This document shows, in pieces, positions 35,851 to 44,497 of a stretch of 44,686 bases of DNA. The stretch covers positions 1-44,686 of the forward strand of contig MUCJ01000058.1 of the NCBI GenBank assembly GCA_002816715.1, in the 5' to 3' direction. This DNA is from SAR202 cluster bacterium Casp-Chloro-G3. Its GTDB lineage: Bacteria; Chloroflexota; Dehalococcoidia; Lucifugimonadales; UBA3495. The position numbers and the translations under genes are program-made. A model generated the notes under the pieces. That model searched no databases. It saw nothing but the letters and a program-made list of their open reading frames with translations, and had not been told where the DNA came from. Positions within the stretch are counted from its first letter, which is position 1; every line of letters starts with the position of its first letter.

Positions 35851-37014
35851 TTAGCAACCCTCCGACCTTTGTTCCTTTAATTGCAGCAGCTCCAAAACCC
35901 AGCCTAGTTGCTCATCTTCGGCAGCTTCTTTCATCCATCCCGGTTCCAGCTTCTCCGCTGCCTCCAGATGCGTAAGACACCGATCAAGATCGCCCAATTT
36001 GGAACACAACCGGGCAGCATTAAAGTAGGCCACCGCGAAGTCGGGGGCAGCTTTGACCGCGGCTAAGTAGGCCTCCATTGCGCCCTGGTTATCTTCCAAG
36101 GCTTCCAACGCCGCGCCCCGGTTATTGAACGCTTCAGCGAAATTTGGCTGGAGCAACACCGCGGCTTCATAATCCACCAGTGCAGCTTGGTAATCACTCA
36201 AGCCATCGAAAGCCAGTCCCCGATTATTCAGGGCTTCAGTATCTTCAGGTCGAAGGCGCAACACCTCTGAATAATCCGAGATCGATTCCTCCATGTTCCC
36301 CATGTAGTAGTGCGTTCGGGCCCGATTAAACCAGGCGTTAACGTTGTTCGGGTCTAAACGAAGGGCTTCGGCGTAGTCGGCAATTGCCCGGTAATGTCGA
36401 CCCAGTTCGTCCTGTGAAGCCCCCCGATTCAGGTAAGCGTTGGACAATTCTGGTCTTAGCTCAACCACCTGGCTGAACTGGTTCACTGCATCCCGGTGTC
36501 GGCCCACTTTAGCCAGGACGATGCCCCGGTTGTAGTGCGCCCTCAAAAAGTCTGGTTCCAGATCAATCGCCGATTCATAATCAGTCAGGGCCAGTTCCGG
36601 CTCGCCAAGATCGTCGTAAGCATTGCCCCGCTGATAATGCGCCTGAGTCGAGAGCGGTTCAACCTGGATGACCTGGGTGAACTCTCGCACCGCGTCCTTG
36701 GGCTGCTTCAGTCTGGCATAGCAGAGTCCCAGATTGAAGCGCGCCACCTGATCCCCCGGTTCGAGCGCCAGCGCCGCCGAATAGACCGCTGCTGACTCTG
36801 AGTAGCGACCCACGGCAAAGCAGGCGTTGGCGTACACCAAATCATGCTGAACGTCTGGGATAGCGTCTACATCAGCCAGCAACCCCTCCAGGCAATCCTT
36901 GGCCAGCCCGGTCAAACGCCCCCCTCTGGGCCGAGGAGTGATGTAGGTATCGCCAATGGAATAGTCTTGCAGCAAGCGGGTTAGCTGCTCAGTTAAATCC
37001 CGATATTCCTTCAT
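35851..37014 (-). CDS. Tetratricopeptide-repeat protein
   Basis: About 387 residues from the ATG at 37014, chosen over the longer frame to 37068, which overlaps the upstream gene. It has no signal peptide. From about residue 65 on there are some nine 34-residue TPR units with repeated patterns such as YNRGIVLAKVGRHRDAVNQFSQVV and NNRGLAFDGLSDYQAALVDYE. TPR arrays mediate protein-protein contact, and no enzymatic domain is attached. It starts seven bases after the CMD-family gene and so is probably cotranscribed. The partner is unknown. Confidence 0.88.
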   Translation of the reverse strand: MKEYRDLTEQLTRLLQDYSIGDTYITPRPRGGRLTGLAKDCLEGLLADVDAIPDVQHDLVYANACFAVGRYSESAAVYSAALALEPGDQVARFNLGLCYARLKQPKDAVREFTQVIQVEPLSTQAHYQRGNAYDDLGEPELALTDYESAIDLEPDFLRAHYNRGIVLAKVGRHRDAVNQFSQVVELRPELSNAYLNRGASQDELGRHYRAIADYAEALRLDPNNVNAWFNRARTHYYMGNMEESISDYSEVLRLRPEDTEALNNRGLAFDGLSDYQAALVDYEAAVLLQPNFAEAFNNRGAALEALEDNQGAMEAYLAAVKAAPDFAVAYFNAARLCSKLGDLDRCLTHLEAAEKLEPGWMKEAAEDEQLGWVLELLQLKEQRSEGC

Positions 37015-37021
37015 ACTCGCG

Positions 37022-37570
37022 CTACAACGTTGAGACTCGGTCGCCGCCCATTCCTGGCTTAAGAGCAATCTGGGCGATGGCTAGCGCGGTGTAGTAGGCG
37101 ACGGTCAAAGTAAGATCTGTAATACCACGGTCGCCCAAAAGCCGGTGCGCCGCCGCAAAGGTGTCGTCGGAAATCTCTTTGTCGCGGATGGCCTCATGAA
37201 CGTAACGGGCAATCACAACTTCATCGCCGCTCAAACCTTCCGGGGCCTGCCAGGTACGGATAGCTTCAATAGCACTGTCGCTAACCCCGGCCTTAGCCGC
37301 CAGCACGGCGTGGCCGGTCCATTCAATGCCGCTGTTCCATTCCCGGGACACCAGAATGATCGCCAGTTCCTTCAGGTTTTCCGGCATGGCGCTTTGAAAA
37401 CGCAACTGTGCACCCATCGAAGTCAGGTGCCCGGCAGCTTTGGGGCTGTTGAGCAACGCCCTGAATTGAAGTCCCACTTCTGGACTGTTCCGGTCCTGCC
37501 TGATCTGATCGTAAATCTTCTGTCCCTCGGCATCCAAGGCTTCTCGCTCTACATACGGGACTCTGGCCAT
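37022..37570 (-). CDS. Carboxymuconolactone decarboxylase (CMD/AhpD) family protein lacking the CXXC
   Basis: About 182 residues from MARVPYVERE (ATG at 37570), which has GAAGGTGATGAT upstream; the frame reaches 37630. The CMD fold is indicated by PENLKELAIILVSREWNSGIEWTGHAVLAAKAGVS, but the redox CXXC of AhpD is absent (EWNSGIEWTGH keeps the acid and histidine). The family includes gamma-carboxymuconolactone decarboxylase and peroxidase partners. Without cysteines, an AhpD-type redox role is unlikely, and the reaction is unknown. It lies immediately before the TPR gene. Confidence 0.8.
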   Translation of the reverse strand: MARVPYVEREALDAEGQKIYDQIRQDRNSPEVGLQFRALLNSPKAAGHLTSMGAQLRFQSAMPENLKELAIILVSREWNSGIEWTGHAVLAAKAGVSDSAIEAIRTWQAPEGLSGDEVVIARYVHEAIRDKEISDDTFAAAHRLLGDRGITDLTLTVAYYTALAIAQIALKPGMGGDRVSTL

Positions 37571-37675
37571 ATCATCACCTTCGCGTGTATTTTTCCGCGT
37601 TAAAGATTGCGCCCATTTAGAGACACGCACTATAGAGTATCATGGTCAGGGCTAGTAGGCGACCAGCGCACCGCG

Positions 37676-37704
37676 TTGAATAATCTTGACCCGGCTTTTA
37701 CAAT
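37676..37704 (+). promoter_or_regulatory. Promoter of the glutaredoxin-like gene
   Basis: TTGAAT (37676-37681), a 17-bp spacer and TACAAT (37699-37704), 40 bp before the GTG start. Confidence 0.55.
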
Positions 37705-37743
37705 GAGGCATACAGTAACCGTATTCACGCTCAGGAGAACAAA

Positions 37744-37974
37744 GTGACACAAGCTAATCTGCCCGAAGTGGTTATCTACACGCACCCAGACTGCGCATTT
37801 TCCGCCGCCGCTAAAATGGAATATCGCCGCAACAAGGTGCAATACACCGAAATCGATGTGTCGAAACAGCCGGACAAAATCCCCGACCTGCTGGCGTTAA
37901 CCAACGGCGAGCGGGTCACTCCCGTGATAGTCAAAAACGGACAAGCCAGCATCGGCTTCAAGGGCGGCAATTGA
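37744..37974 (+). CDS. Glutaredoxin-like monothiol (CXXS) protein
   Basis: A 76-residue thioredoxin-fold protein with a GTG start and AGGAG six bases upstream. The active-site motif HPDCAFS has one catalytic cysteine (CXXS), the cis-proline loop is RVTPVIV and the glycine pair FKGG ends the sheet. Class I glutaredoxins usually have CPYC, so a monothiol or Fe-S/disulfide-adaptor role is more likely. It stands alone, followed by a terminator-like stem. Confidence 0.85.
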   Translation: MTQANLPEVVIYTHPDCAFSAAAKMEYRRNKVQYTEIDVSKQPDKIPDLLALTNGERVTPVIVKNGQASIGFKGGN

Positions 37975-37985
37975 GAGTTCTAGCT

Positions 37986-38005
37986 TAGAGGACGGTCGTC
38001 CTCTA
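37986..38005 (+). terminator. Stem-loop after the glutaredoxin-like gene
   Basis: A perfect 8-bp stem TAGAGGAC/GTCCTCTA around GGTC, followed by moderately T-rich sequence. It probably ends that transcript before the recA promoter. Confidence 0.6.
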
Positions 38006-38081
38006 TCTATTGTTGGTTTTGATGCTTGGTTTTGACCGGCTATGACCTCTCAAAGACACTTGGGTTGCTGACTTTCGCTCC

Positions 38082-38110
38082 TTGTTAGCGCCCGGACGCT
38101 GTGCTAGGAT
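38082..38110 (+). promoter_or_regulatory. recA promoter
   Basis: TTGTTA (38082-38087), a 17-bp spacer and TAGGAT (38105-38110). The -35 is part of TTGTTAGC, also found upstream of lexA. AGCG-CCCGGA-CGCT (38087-38100) is a small palindrome between the boxes. Confidence 0.55.
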
Positions 38111-38143
38111 TTGCTCAAAGACGAGAAGGGGATGAAGGGCCAC

Positions 38144-39241
38144 ATGACGACTAACGATAAAGAGAAGAAAGACAAGCTGGCTGCCTTGGAAATTGCGCTG
38201 GGGCACATTGAGAAGGACCACGGCAAAGGAGCCGTCATGCGCTTGGGTGAAATCGCCCTGCGCCTAACAACCGAGGTGATTCCCACCGGCTCCCTAAGCC
38301 TCGACATCGCGCTGGGAGTGGGCGGTATTCCGCGCGGGCGAGTTACCGAGATCTATGGTGGGGAATCTGCCGGTAAGTCCACTCTGGCGATTCACATTAT
38401 GGCCGAGACTCAGAAAATGGGTGGGACAGCCGCTTATATTGACGCCGAGCACGCGCTGGATCCTAACTATGCCGCCAACTGCGGGCTGAATCTGGACACT
38501 CTGCTTATTTCTCAGCCGGATAGCGCCGAGCAAGCGCTGGACATCACCGAACAACTGGTGCGCAGCGGCGCCATCGACATGATCATACTCGACAGTGTGG
38601 CGGCCCTGGTTCCCCAGGCAGAAATTGACGGAGATATGGGCGATACCCACGTAGGGCTGCAGGCCAGGCTGATGTCTCAAGCCCTGCGCAAACTCACCTC
38701 CTCAATTCACCATTCTCGGACGGCGGTGGTATTCATCAATCAGCTCCGCGAGAAGGTGGGTGTAGTATATGGCAGCCCTGAGGTTACACCCGGCGGGCGT
38801 GCTCTCAAGTTTTATAGCTCAGTGCGAATTGACGTGCGTCGCATCGAGTCCCTTAAGCAAGGCGCGGAAATCATCGGTAATCGAGTAAAGGCCAGAATCG
38901 TCAAGAACAAAGTGGCCGCGCCTTTCCGGATAGCCGAGTTCGACATCATGTTCAACAAAGGCATCAGTAAGATGGGAGATCTGCTGGATATTGGTGTCGA
39001 TCAGGGGATCATCAAAAAGGCTGGGGCCTTCTATTCCTACGGCGAAACTCGTTTGGGCCAGGGCCGTGAGAACTCCAAAGAGTTCCTGGCGGAACATTCC
39101 GAACTTGCCCAGGAGCTCGAAGACCGAATCCGAGGACATGCTCCCACTCCAGAGCCAGCCTCAAGAAATGGCTCTCACCCGCCGGTAGCGGATGCAGACC
39201 TGTCCCTGGCCGCCGTTTCCGACCAGGAAGACAACAAATAA
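38144..39241 (+). CDS. recA: Recombinase RecA
   Basis: About 365 residues from the ATG at 38144. Earlier in-frame starts at 38111 (TTG) and 38132 (ATG) exist; the promoter -10 abuts the first, and the second has a ribosome site with no spacer. The Walker A is GGESAGKST (usually GPESSGKTT), and the Walker B region is [23 protein letters not shown]2-type residues, [27 protein letters not shown], are well conserved. RecA drives homologous recombination and triggers LexA cleavage; both genes are in the window. recX follows 29 bp later. Confidence 0.96.
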   Translation: MTTNDKEKKDKLAALEIALGHIEKDHGKGAVMRLGEIALRLTTEVIPTGSLSLDIALGVGGIPRGRVTEIYGGESAGKSTLAIHIMAETQKMGGTAAYIDAEHALDPNYAANCGLNLDTLLISQPDSAEQALDITEQLVRSGAIDMIILDSVAALVPQAEIDGDMGDTHVGLQARLMSQALRKLTSSIHHSRTAVVFINQLREKVGVVYGSPEVTPGGRALKFYSSVRIDVRRIESLKQGAEIIGNRVKARIVKNKVAAPFRIAEFDIMFNKGISKMGDLLDIGVDQGIIKKAGAFYSYGETRLGQGRENSKEFLAEHSELAQELEDRIRGHAPTPEPASRNGSHPPVADADLSLAAVSDQEDNK

Positions 39242-39270
39242 TCGATTAAGTTTCTCTCGACTGAGGTAAC

Positions 39271-39861
39271 ATGGTTCCTCCAGATTCACTAGAAGGTGAG
39301 GAACACTTTGTAAAAGCAAAGGACGCCGCACTCCGCTTCTTGACCTACCGAGCCCGCAGTGAAGCAGAAGTGCGGCGTCGGCTTTCCAAGAAATATGGCC
39401 CCGCAGTCATCGAGCAAGTTATCGAGACCCTACTGCGGCAAAACTTTCTTGACGACAGTTCCTTTGCGCAAGTATGGCGGGACAACCGGGAACTGCACCG
39501 TCCCCGCGCGAAACGGATGGTCCAGCAGGAATTACGGCAACTAGGAGTCTCTTCCGATGTAATCCAGGATTCTCTGGAAGGCTACAGCGATGAAAGCAAT
39601 GCCTACGATGCCGGGATTAAATTAGCACGTAAGTTGGCTAGTAGAAACTTCTCGGATGAGGAATTACGCCGCCGCATATCGTCGCTCTTACAACGGCGGG
39701 GCTTCAGTTACGGCATGGTCAGAGAGACAGTGGAGAAACTATGCGGGGAGCTAGGGGCGGACTCGCTGCACCGCCAGGATGACGCCAAAAATCACGAAGA
39801 GGAATCCCAGCCCCCAGATACCAAAGCCGATAGGGATGCCCAGCAGAGTAAACAGAGTTAA
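39271..39861 (+). CDS. recX: RecA regulator RecX
   Basis: A 196-residue helical protein. Three-helix repeats with RFLTYRARSEAEVRRRLSKKYGP, LLRQNFLDDSSFAQVWRDNRE and LGVSSDVIQDSLE are characteristic. RecX limits RecA filament growth. It directly follows recA. The C-terminal 37 codons overlap a convergent gene on the other strand (39751-39861); this Glu/Asp/Gln-rich tail is not conserved and an earlier true end cannot be seen, so the overlap appears real. Confidence 0.92.
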   Translation: MVPPDSLEGEEHFVKAKDAALRFLTYRARSEAEVRRRLSKKYGPAVIEQVIETLLRQNFLDDSSFAQVWRDNRELHRPRAKRMVQQELRQLGVSSDVIQDSLEGYSDESNAYDAGIKLARKLASRNFSDEELRRRISSLLQRRGFSYGMVRETVEKLCGELGADSLHRQDDAKNHEEESQPPDTKADRDAQQSKQS

Positions 39862-40296
39862 CCTTCCTATAAGAAAAGCACCGATCACCGACCCGCCCGC
39901 CAACCACGCCAAACCCATGCTGCGCTTTCGGTTAACGGAGAGACTGATCAATTCCCCAGCACCGTAGCCAACGCCCAGCGCGATGAGACTGGTCACGAAC
40001 GGCACACCCAGCAAAACTAGACTAAGTATTCCCCAAATGATACCGCCGCCAATGGCTACGGCTACAGTAACACCCACCGCCCTGGCATAATAGGTCGGAC
40101 GTACGTCATACGTTGGCATGCGCACCGCTCGGCCGCACTCTTTGCAGCGAATGCCCACCGGAGCTTGCACCATGCAACTGGTACACACCCATTTGCGGCA
40201 CTGGCTACAGGAAAGCCCAGTTTCGGTTTCGGGGTGCCAGTAGCAGTTCCCGGTATTGGCGTGTTCCTGTTCAACTTCCCGCGGTTGCTCCACCAC
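39751..40296 (-). CDS. B-box-type zinc-finger membrane protein
   Basis: A 181-residue protein with a GTG start. An N-terminal B-box-like zinc finger (NCYWHPETETGLSCSQCRKWVCTSCM and GIRCKECG) sits before four hydrophobic helices (about 70-95, 98-115, 128-150 and 152-175). Such a finger is found before rhomboid or small membrane domains in bacteria; no protease motif is seen here. The function is unknown. The start overlaps the stop of the plsY gene (TAGTG), so it is coupled to it. Its 3' end overlaps recX. Confidence 0.75.
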   Translation of the reverse strand: MVEQPREVEQEHANTGNCYWHPETETGLSCSQCRKWVCTSCMVQAPVGIRCKECGRAVRMPTYDVRPTYYARAVGVTVAVAIGGGIIWGILSLVLLGVPFVTSLIALGVGYGAGELISLSVNRKRSMGLAWLAGGSVIGAFLIGRLTLFTLLGIPIGFGIWGLGFLFVIFGVILAVQRVRP

Positions 40297-40982
40297 TACC
40301 CGCTACTTGTGGCTGCCGGGACTCGGTTAATCCACTCGGCACGATCATCAACGTCACGATCTTTAAGCAATCGATTAAGTAATACCTGCCTCAACGGAAG
40401 GCCTTGAGGCATTGGGCCACCGTTGGATAATAGCCGTTTCAAGATCACCAAAATCAGAATCCCTACACAAAACCAGCTTACTGATGCTGGCTGTCCCGCA
40501 AGCAAAGCCCATAAGGGCAATGCAGTCAAAGCCAACAACACCCAAATCCCAGAACTCCTGGTGATCAGCCAGCCCACCATAAACACCAACAAGAACGCTC
40601 CAATCAACAGCGGAGATAATGCCATCAGCACTCCCGCAATTACGGCGATACCGCGCCCCCCTTGAAAGCGCATGAACACTGACCAGTTATGCCCAACCAC
40701 GGCCAGAGTCGGAGCTAGCAGAAGCGCCAGCGAATTCTGATCCAGTCCCAGAATGTAATGCCCGATTAAGACCGGGGATGCACCCTTGATTAGAATATCA
40801 AAGATACCTAAAGGAAGCAGCCACCGCTTACCCGCTTGTTGCGCAATATTGGAACCACCCAAGTTTCCGCTGCCGTACTCACGAATGTCGATGCCTCTGA
40901 CCAGTTTACCGATCAGGAATGCGGTCGGCACCGAAGCCACCAGGTAGGCGTAAATGTACAGCCCAACAATTGCCATCACCAT
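40296..40982 (-). CDS. plsY: PlsY acyl-phosphate:glycerol-3-phosphate acyltransferase
   Basis: A 228-residue membrane protein with about six helices. The N-terminal SVPTAFLIGKLVRGIDIREYGSGNLGGSN keeps the serine motif (GSGN), and motif 2 is GHNWSVFMRFQGGRGIAV, close to the usual GHxxPxFxxFKGGKGVAT with K to R and T to V changes. This is the more canonical of two PlsY-like proteins in the window. The C-terminal tail is hydrophilic and longer than usual. It is 12 bp from the PHP gene and overlaps the B-box gene, within the rny-ymdB-PHP operon. Confidence 0.85.
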   Translation of the reverse strand: MVMAIVGLYIYAYLVASVPTAFLIGKLVRGIDIREYGSGNLGGSNIAQQAGKRWLLPLGIFDILIKGASPVLIGHYILGLDQNSLALLLAPTLAVVGHNWSVFMRFQGGRGIAVIAGVLMALSPLLIGAFLLVFMVGWLITRSSGIWVLLALTALPLWALLAGQPASVSWFCVGILILVILKRLLSNGGPMPQGLPLRQVLLNRLLKDRDVDDRAEWINRVPAATSSG

Positions 40983-40994
40983 CTCAGGCCAGGC

Positions 40995-41843
40995 CTAGCT
41001 CGAGGATTGAGTCAGCTTTCTGGATGCCTCTTCCAGACGCTCTACGGTTTCCATTGGCGGGCCCATAGTTCCAGGCAGCAACTCTCCGGTATTGCCCAGG
41101 CCATGATAATCGCTGCCGCCGCAGGGTATCAGACCGTGACGTTTCGCTATGTCCAACAAACGCGCGATGGTACCTGGCGAGTACTGTGCGTAGTGGACTT
41201 CCATACCCACCAGGCCCGCCTCTTTCAAATGCGTAACCTTACTCTCTAGGTCTGGCAACTGAGCGGGATGCGCCAGCACCGCTACTCCGCCGATCCTCGA
41301 CAGCATTGCCACGCCTTCTTCTGGGGTCATCTTCTCGCGATGGGCGTAAGCCAAGCCGTTGCGACCCAAGTACTCGGCAAAGGCGTCCTTGGGTTCTTTG
41401 AAGTAGCCTTTCTCCACCAGGGCCAAGGCAATATGGGGACGTCCTACCGACCCATCGCCAGCGATCTCCCGCACACGCTCCCATTCGATATGCAACCCAT
41501 ACTCCGCCAGTTTCTCCACCATCGCCTGTCCGCGTTCCAGACGGCCCTCACGAAATCGGGTAAGCACACTCTGTAACTCGTCATCGTCGTATTGAACAAA
41601 GTATCCCAGCATGTGTATCTCATCCCCGGGTATGTCAGTGCTCAGTTCCAGCCCCGGGATGAGCCGCATGTCGGGAAACTCCTTGAGCGCCTGGTAAGCC
41701 TCGGCCAGACCGTCGGTGTTGTCGTGGTCTGACACTGAAACCACCTTCAGTCCTTGCCGCGCCACCAGCTGAATCAGTTCAGTGGGGGTCAAACGTCCGT
41801 CAGATACCGTAGTGTGTAAGTGAAGATCAACAACTGCGCCCAT
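40995..41843 (-). CDS. PHP-domain phosphoesterase
   Basis: A 282-residue protein with PHP metal motifs DLHLHTTVSDG (near residues 6-16) and SVSDHDNTDGL, ELSTDIPGDEIHMLGYFV, VLAHPAQL and CGGSDYHG. It resembles the RNase AM/YciV group of 3',5'-nucleoside bisphosphate phosphatases and nucleases. It starts two bases after ymdB ends and shares that operon, so an RNA or nucleotide turnover role is plausible. Confidence 0.88.
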   Translation of the reverse strand: MGAVVDLHLHTTVSDGRLTPTELIQLVARQGLKVVSVSDHDNTDGLAEAYQALKEFPDMRLIPGLELSTDIPGDEIHMLGYFVQYDDDELQSVLTRFREGRLERGQAMVEKLAEYGLHIEWERVREIAGDGSVGRPHIALALVEKGYFKEPKDAFAEYLGRNGLAYAHREKMTPEEGVAMLSRIGGVAVLAHPAQLPDLESKVTHLKEAGLVGMEVHYAQYSPGTIARLLDIAKRHGLIPCGGSDYHGLGNTGELLPGTMGPPMETVERLEEASRKLTQSSS

Positions 41844-41845
41844 AA

Positions 41846-42616
41846 TTAATCAACCGTCCTGTCTATGCGCTGGATAGCGGTGGTTTTTCCAGTTTCAGAA
41901 TCAATATCCAGCAAAACCGAATTCATGGTCACCGGCCCGTTGGCCACGCTCAACCTTTGGGGCATACCGGTCAAGAAGCGATCTAAAACTGCGTCAACTT
42001 CGCTCCCGATCACCGAGTTGATTGGACCAGTCATCCCCACATCGGTCAAATATCCGGTGCCCTTGGGCAATATCTTAGCGTCTACCGTGCCGACGTGGGT
42101 GTGGGTGCCCAGCACCGCGCTCACCCGACCGTCCAGATACCAGCCCAAGCCCTGCTTTTCCGAAGTGGCTTCAGCGTGGAAATCCACGATAATTATCTTG
42201 GGGTTTTCAGCGGTTTTTACTTCCCTCAGGATCATATCGGCGGTCCGGAAAGGACAATCCAGAGGTGGCATGAACACTCGCCCCATCAAATTCATTACCA
42301 TGACGCCGTTATGGAAGAGAAAGCCACGACCTGGTGCGTTAGGGTAGTTCGCTGGGCGTATTAAGGGTAGGCCCTCGTCCATGCTGGGGATAATTTCCTT
42401 CTGGTCCCAGATATGGTTGCCTGAAGTCAGCACGTCAACGCCATTATCCAGCAACTCGTAGGCCGTGTCCGAGGTGATACCAAAACCGCCAGCAGTATTC
42501 TCGCCGTTGGCAATCACCATGTCGATTCCAAACTCTTGACGGACTTCCGGCAAAAGGGCTTTGATGGCCTGTCTCCCCGGCTTACCGATGATGTCACCAA
42601 TCATTAGGATACGCAA
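41846..42616 (-). CDS. ymdB: YmdB-family metallophosphoesterase
   Basis: A 256-residue calcineurin-like phosphodiesterase (TIGR00282): MRILMIGDIIGKPGR, ANGENTAGGFGIT, LTSGNHIWDQKEI, DFHAEATSEKQ and VLGTHTHVGTVDA carry the metal ligands. Bacillus YmdB hydrolyses cyclic nucleotides and affects biofilm genes, and it is usually next to rny, as here. Full length. Confidence 0.93.
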   Translation of the reverse strand: MRILMIGDIIGKPGRQAIKALLPEVRQEFGIDMVIANGENTAGGFGITSDTAYELLDNGVDVLTSGNHIWDQKEIIPSMDEGLPLIRPANYPNAPGRGFLFHNGVMVMNLMGRVFMPPLDCPFRTADMILREVKTAENPKIIIVDFHAEATSEKQGLGWYLDGRVSAVLGTHTHVGTVDAKILPKGTGYLTDVGMTGPINSVIGSEVDAVLDRFLTGMPQRLSVANGPVTMNSVLLDIDSETGKTTAIQRIDRTVD

Positions 42617-42645
42617 GTTTTACCGTCCTGGATTTTCAAATTAAA

Positions 42646-42682
42646 AGGGACCCAACGCCGGGTAACTCCGGTCTGGGTCCCT
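42646..42682 (-). terminator. Intrinsic terminator after rny
   Basis: The perfect arms AGGGACCCA and TGGGTCCCT (42646-42654 and 42674-42682) enclose an inner CCGG/CCGG pair. On the minus strand the stem is followed by TTTTAATTT. It sits between rny and ymdB, so full or partial termination would lower downstream expression. Confidence 0.8.
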
Positions 42683-42768
42683 AACAAGTTCCCACGGTCT
42701 TTGCCGAGATTCACTCCGGAGACGCCTCACCGCTCGGGTCAGTAAGACATCTCCTGCTTGAGCCTAGC

Positions 42769-44304
42769 TCAACGGGCAAACTCAGAGTTCCGAGTTTCTC
42801 TAATCACGGTGACTTTAATTTGCCCTGGGAATACCAGTTCTGTTTCCACTTTCTTAGCGATGTCACGGGCCAACGCTGCCGCCTGGATATCGTCAATATC
42901 ACCTGGCTTGACCATCACTCTTACTTCACGCCCTGCTTGAATGGCGAAAGCACGTTCCACACCGCCGAAGCTAATCGCCGCGTCCTCCAGTTCCCGTAGT
43001 CGCTTGACGTATTGGTCAAGCGACTCCTTGCGCGCGCCCGGTCGGGCGGCACTGATCGCGTCGGCAGCCGCCACCAGGAAGGACTCTACAGACGAGTGTT
43101 CATCGTCGTGGTGCTCTTTGATGCAGGCACAGGTCGCCTGGTTCACGCCGTACTTGGCGGAAAGCTCCGCACCGATTTCAGCGTGAGGGCCTGGAACCTC
43201 ATGGGTCAAAGCCTTGCCGATGTCATGCAGCAGACCGCCGATCCTGGCGAGTTTTACATTGGCGCCTACTTCGGCCGCCAGCATTCCAGCCAACAGCCCT
43301 ACTTCTATGCAGTGCTTGAGTACGTTCTCGCCGTAGCTGTAACGATACTTGAGTTGGCCCAAGTATCGGATTAACTCCGGGTCCAGACCGGTTACGGCCA
43401 TGTCAAAAGTGGCTTGTTCACCGGCTTTCCAAATGGTCTGCTCAATATCCGTGTGAGCTCGGTTGACCATATCCTCAATCCTGGCTGGCTGGATCCGGCC
43501 ATCGGTCACCAGCTTTCCCAAGGCCAGTTTGGCGATTTCTCGCCGCACTGGGTCAAAACAGGATACAGTGACTATTTCCGGAGTATCGTCAATTATGATG
43601 TCCACTCCAGTGAGAGCTTCCAGTGCTCTAATGTTCCGCCCTTCGCGGCCAATGAGACGACCCTTCATCTCATCATTAGGCAGGGATACGGTTGACGTAG
43701 TGGTTTCCGATACCACGTCAGTAGCCAGACGGTTAATGGCTAATGTGATAATGTTGCGGGCGTTTTCGTCGGCTCTTAGCTTGAAGTCCTTCTCTAACTC
43801 GTAGTACCGGCGAGAAAGATCATGCTCGGCCTGTTCCTGGCCTTTAAGCACCACCATTTCCCTGGCCTCAGCTACGCTTAGCCTAGACACTTCTTCCAAT
43901 GCTCTAATCTGCTGTGCCTTTAGAGCGTCGGCCTCATTTATTGCTAGTTGGACCTCCGTTTCCTTCTCGACAAGCCTACTTTGCTGCTTTTCTAGAGTCT
44001 CGGTCTTGCGCTCCAGTTGCTCTTCCTTCTGAGCGTATCGTCGCTCCTGTCGGTTAAGCTCCCGGCGCTGTTCCTTGATTTCCTGCTCGCCCAAATTGCG
44101 TAGCTTTAACGCTTCTTCTTGCGCACTGATGAGGATCTTCCGCTTCTCCTCATCTGCCTGGGATAAAACTACTTTGGCTTCGTCATTGGCGTTTGCTACC
44201 CGCTTACCGTCTATTTTGGACTGGAGGATGAGCCAAACTGCAACCCCCGACCCAGCTATCCCTGCGGCCGCTAGAACGGAGAGGATGATGACTAGTATTG
44301 ACAT
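42769..44304 (-). CDS. rny: Ribonuclease Y
   Basis: A 511-residue protein with an N-terminal membrane helix (about 3-27), a long coiled coil rich in Glu/Lys/Arg (about 35-195), a KH domain with RLIGREGRNIRALEALTG (about 210-275) and an HD domain with LLHDIGKAL plus the EHHDD motif. RNase Y is the membrane-anchored endonuclease that starts mRNA decay in many bacteria. A strong promoter precedes it and a terminator follows it. Confidence 0.96.
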   Translation of the reverse strand: MSILVIILSVLAAAGIAGSGVAVWLILQSKIDGKRVANANDEAKVVLSQADEEKRKILISAQEEALKLRNLGEQEIKEQRRELNRQERRYAQKEEQLERKTETLEKQQSRLVEKETEVQLAINEADALKAQQIRALEEVSRLSVAEAREMVVLKGQEQAEHDLSRRYYELEKDFKLRADENARNIITLAINRLATDVVSETTTSTVSLPNDEMKGRLIGREGRNIRALEALTGVDIIIDDTPEIVTVSCFDPVRREIAKLALGKLVTDGRIQPARIEDMVNRAHTDIEQTIWKAGEQATFDMAVTGLDPELIRYLGQLKYRYSYGENVLKHCIEVGLLAGMLAAEVGANVKLARIGGLLHDIGKALTHEVPGPHAEIGAELSAKYGVNQATCACIKEHHDDEHSSVESFLVAAADAISAARPGARKESLDQYVKRLRELEDAAISFGGVERAFAIQAGREVRVMVKPGDIDDIQAAALARDIAKKVETELVFPGQIKVTVIRETRNSEFAR

Positions 44305-44363
44305 ATAACCACCCCTTTCCGACTAGGTTACCGTACTTTAGAGACCTTGTCTCTTAACTAAAT

Positions 44364-44392
44364 ATCGTATCGATAACCCCTTGAAGTGTCAA
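44364..44392 (-). promoter_or_regulatory. Promoter of rny
   Basis: On the minus strand a perfect TTGACA (44392-44387), a 17-bp spacer and TACGAT (44369-44364). The -35 overlaps the inverted repeat GTCAAG-GTAAAA-CTTGAC (44388-44405). Confidence 0.7.
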
Positions 44393-44463
44393 GGTAAAAC
44401 TTGACGGCGCAGGGCCTTTTTGGTTGTGCGGTTGGCCCTTGGCCAGCGCTAGCTACGCCGGTT

Positions 44464-44497
44464 CACCCCTTCCCCTGAGGAAGAGGGGCCTGGGGTG
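44464..44497. repeat. REP-like GC-rich palindrome
   Basis: CACCCC (44464-44469) and GGGGTG (44492-44497) enclose CCCCT/AGGGG, forming an imperfect stem in non-coding DNA. The rest of 44393-44686 is a non-coding gap with an 8-bp inverted repeat GGTTAGGG/CCCTAACC and no gene I can support. Confidence 0.5.
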
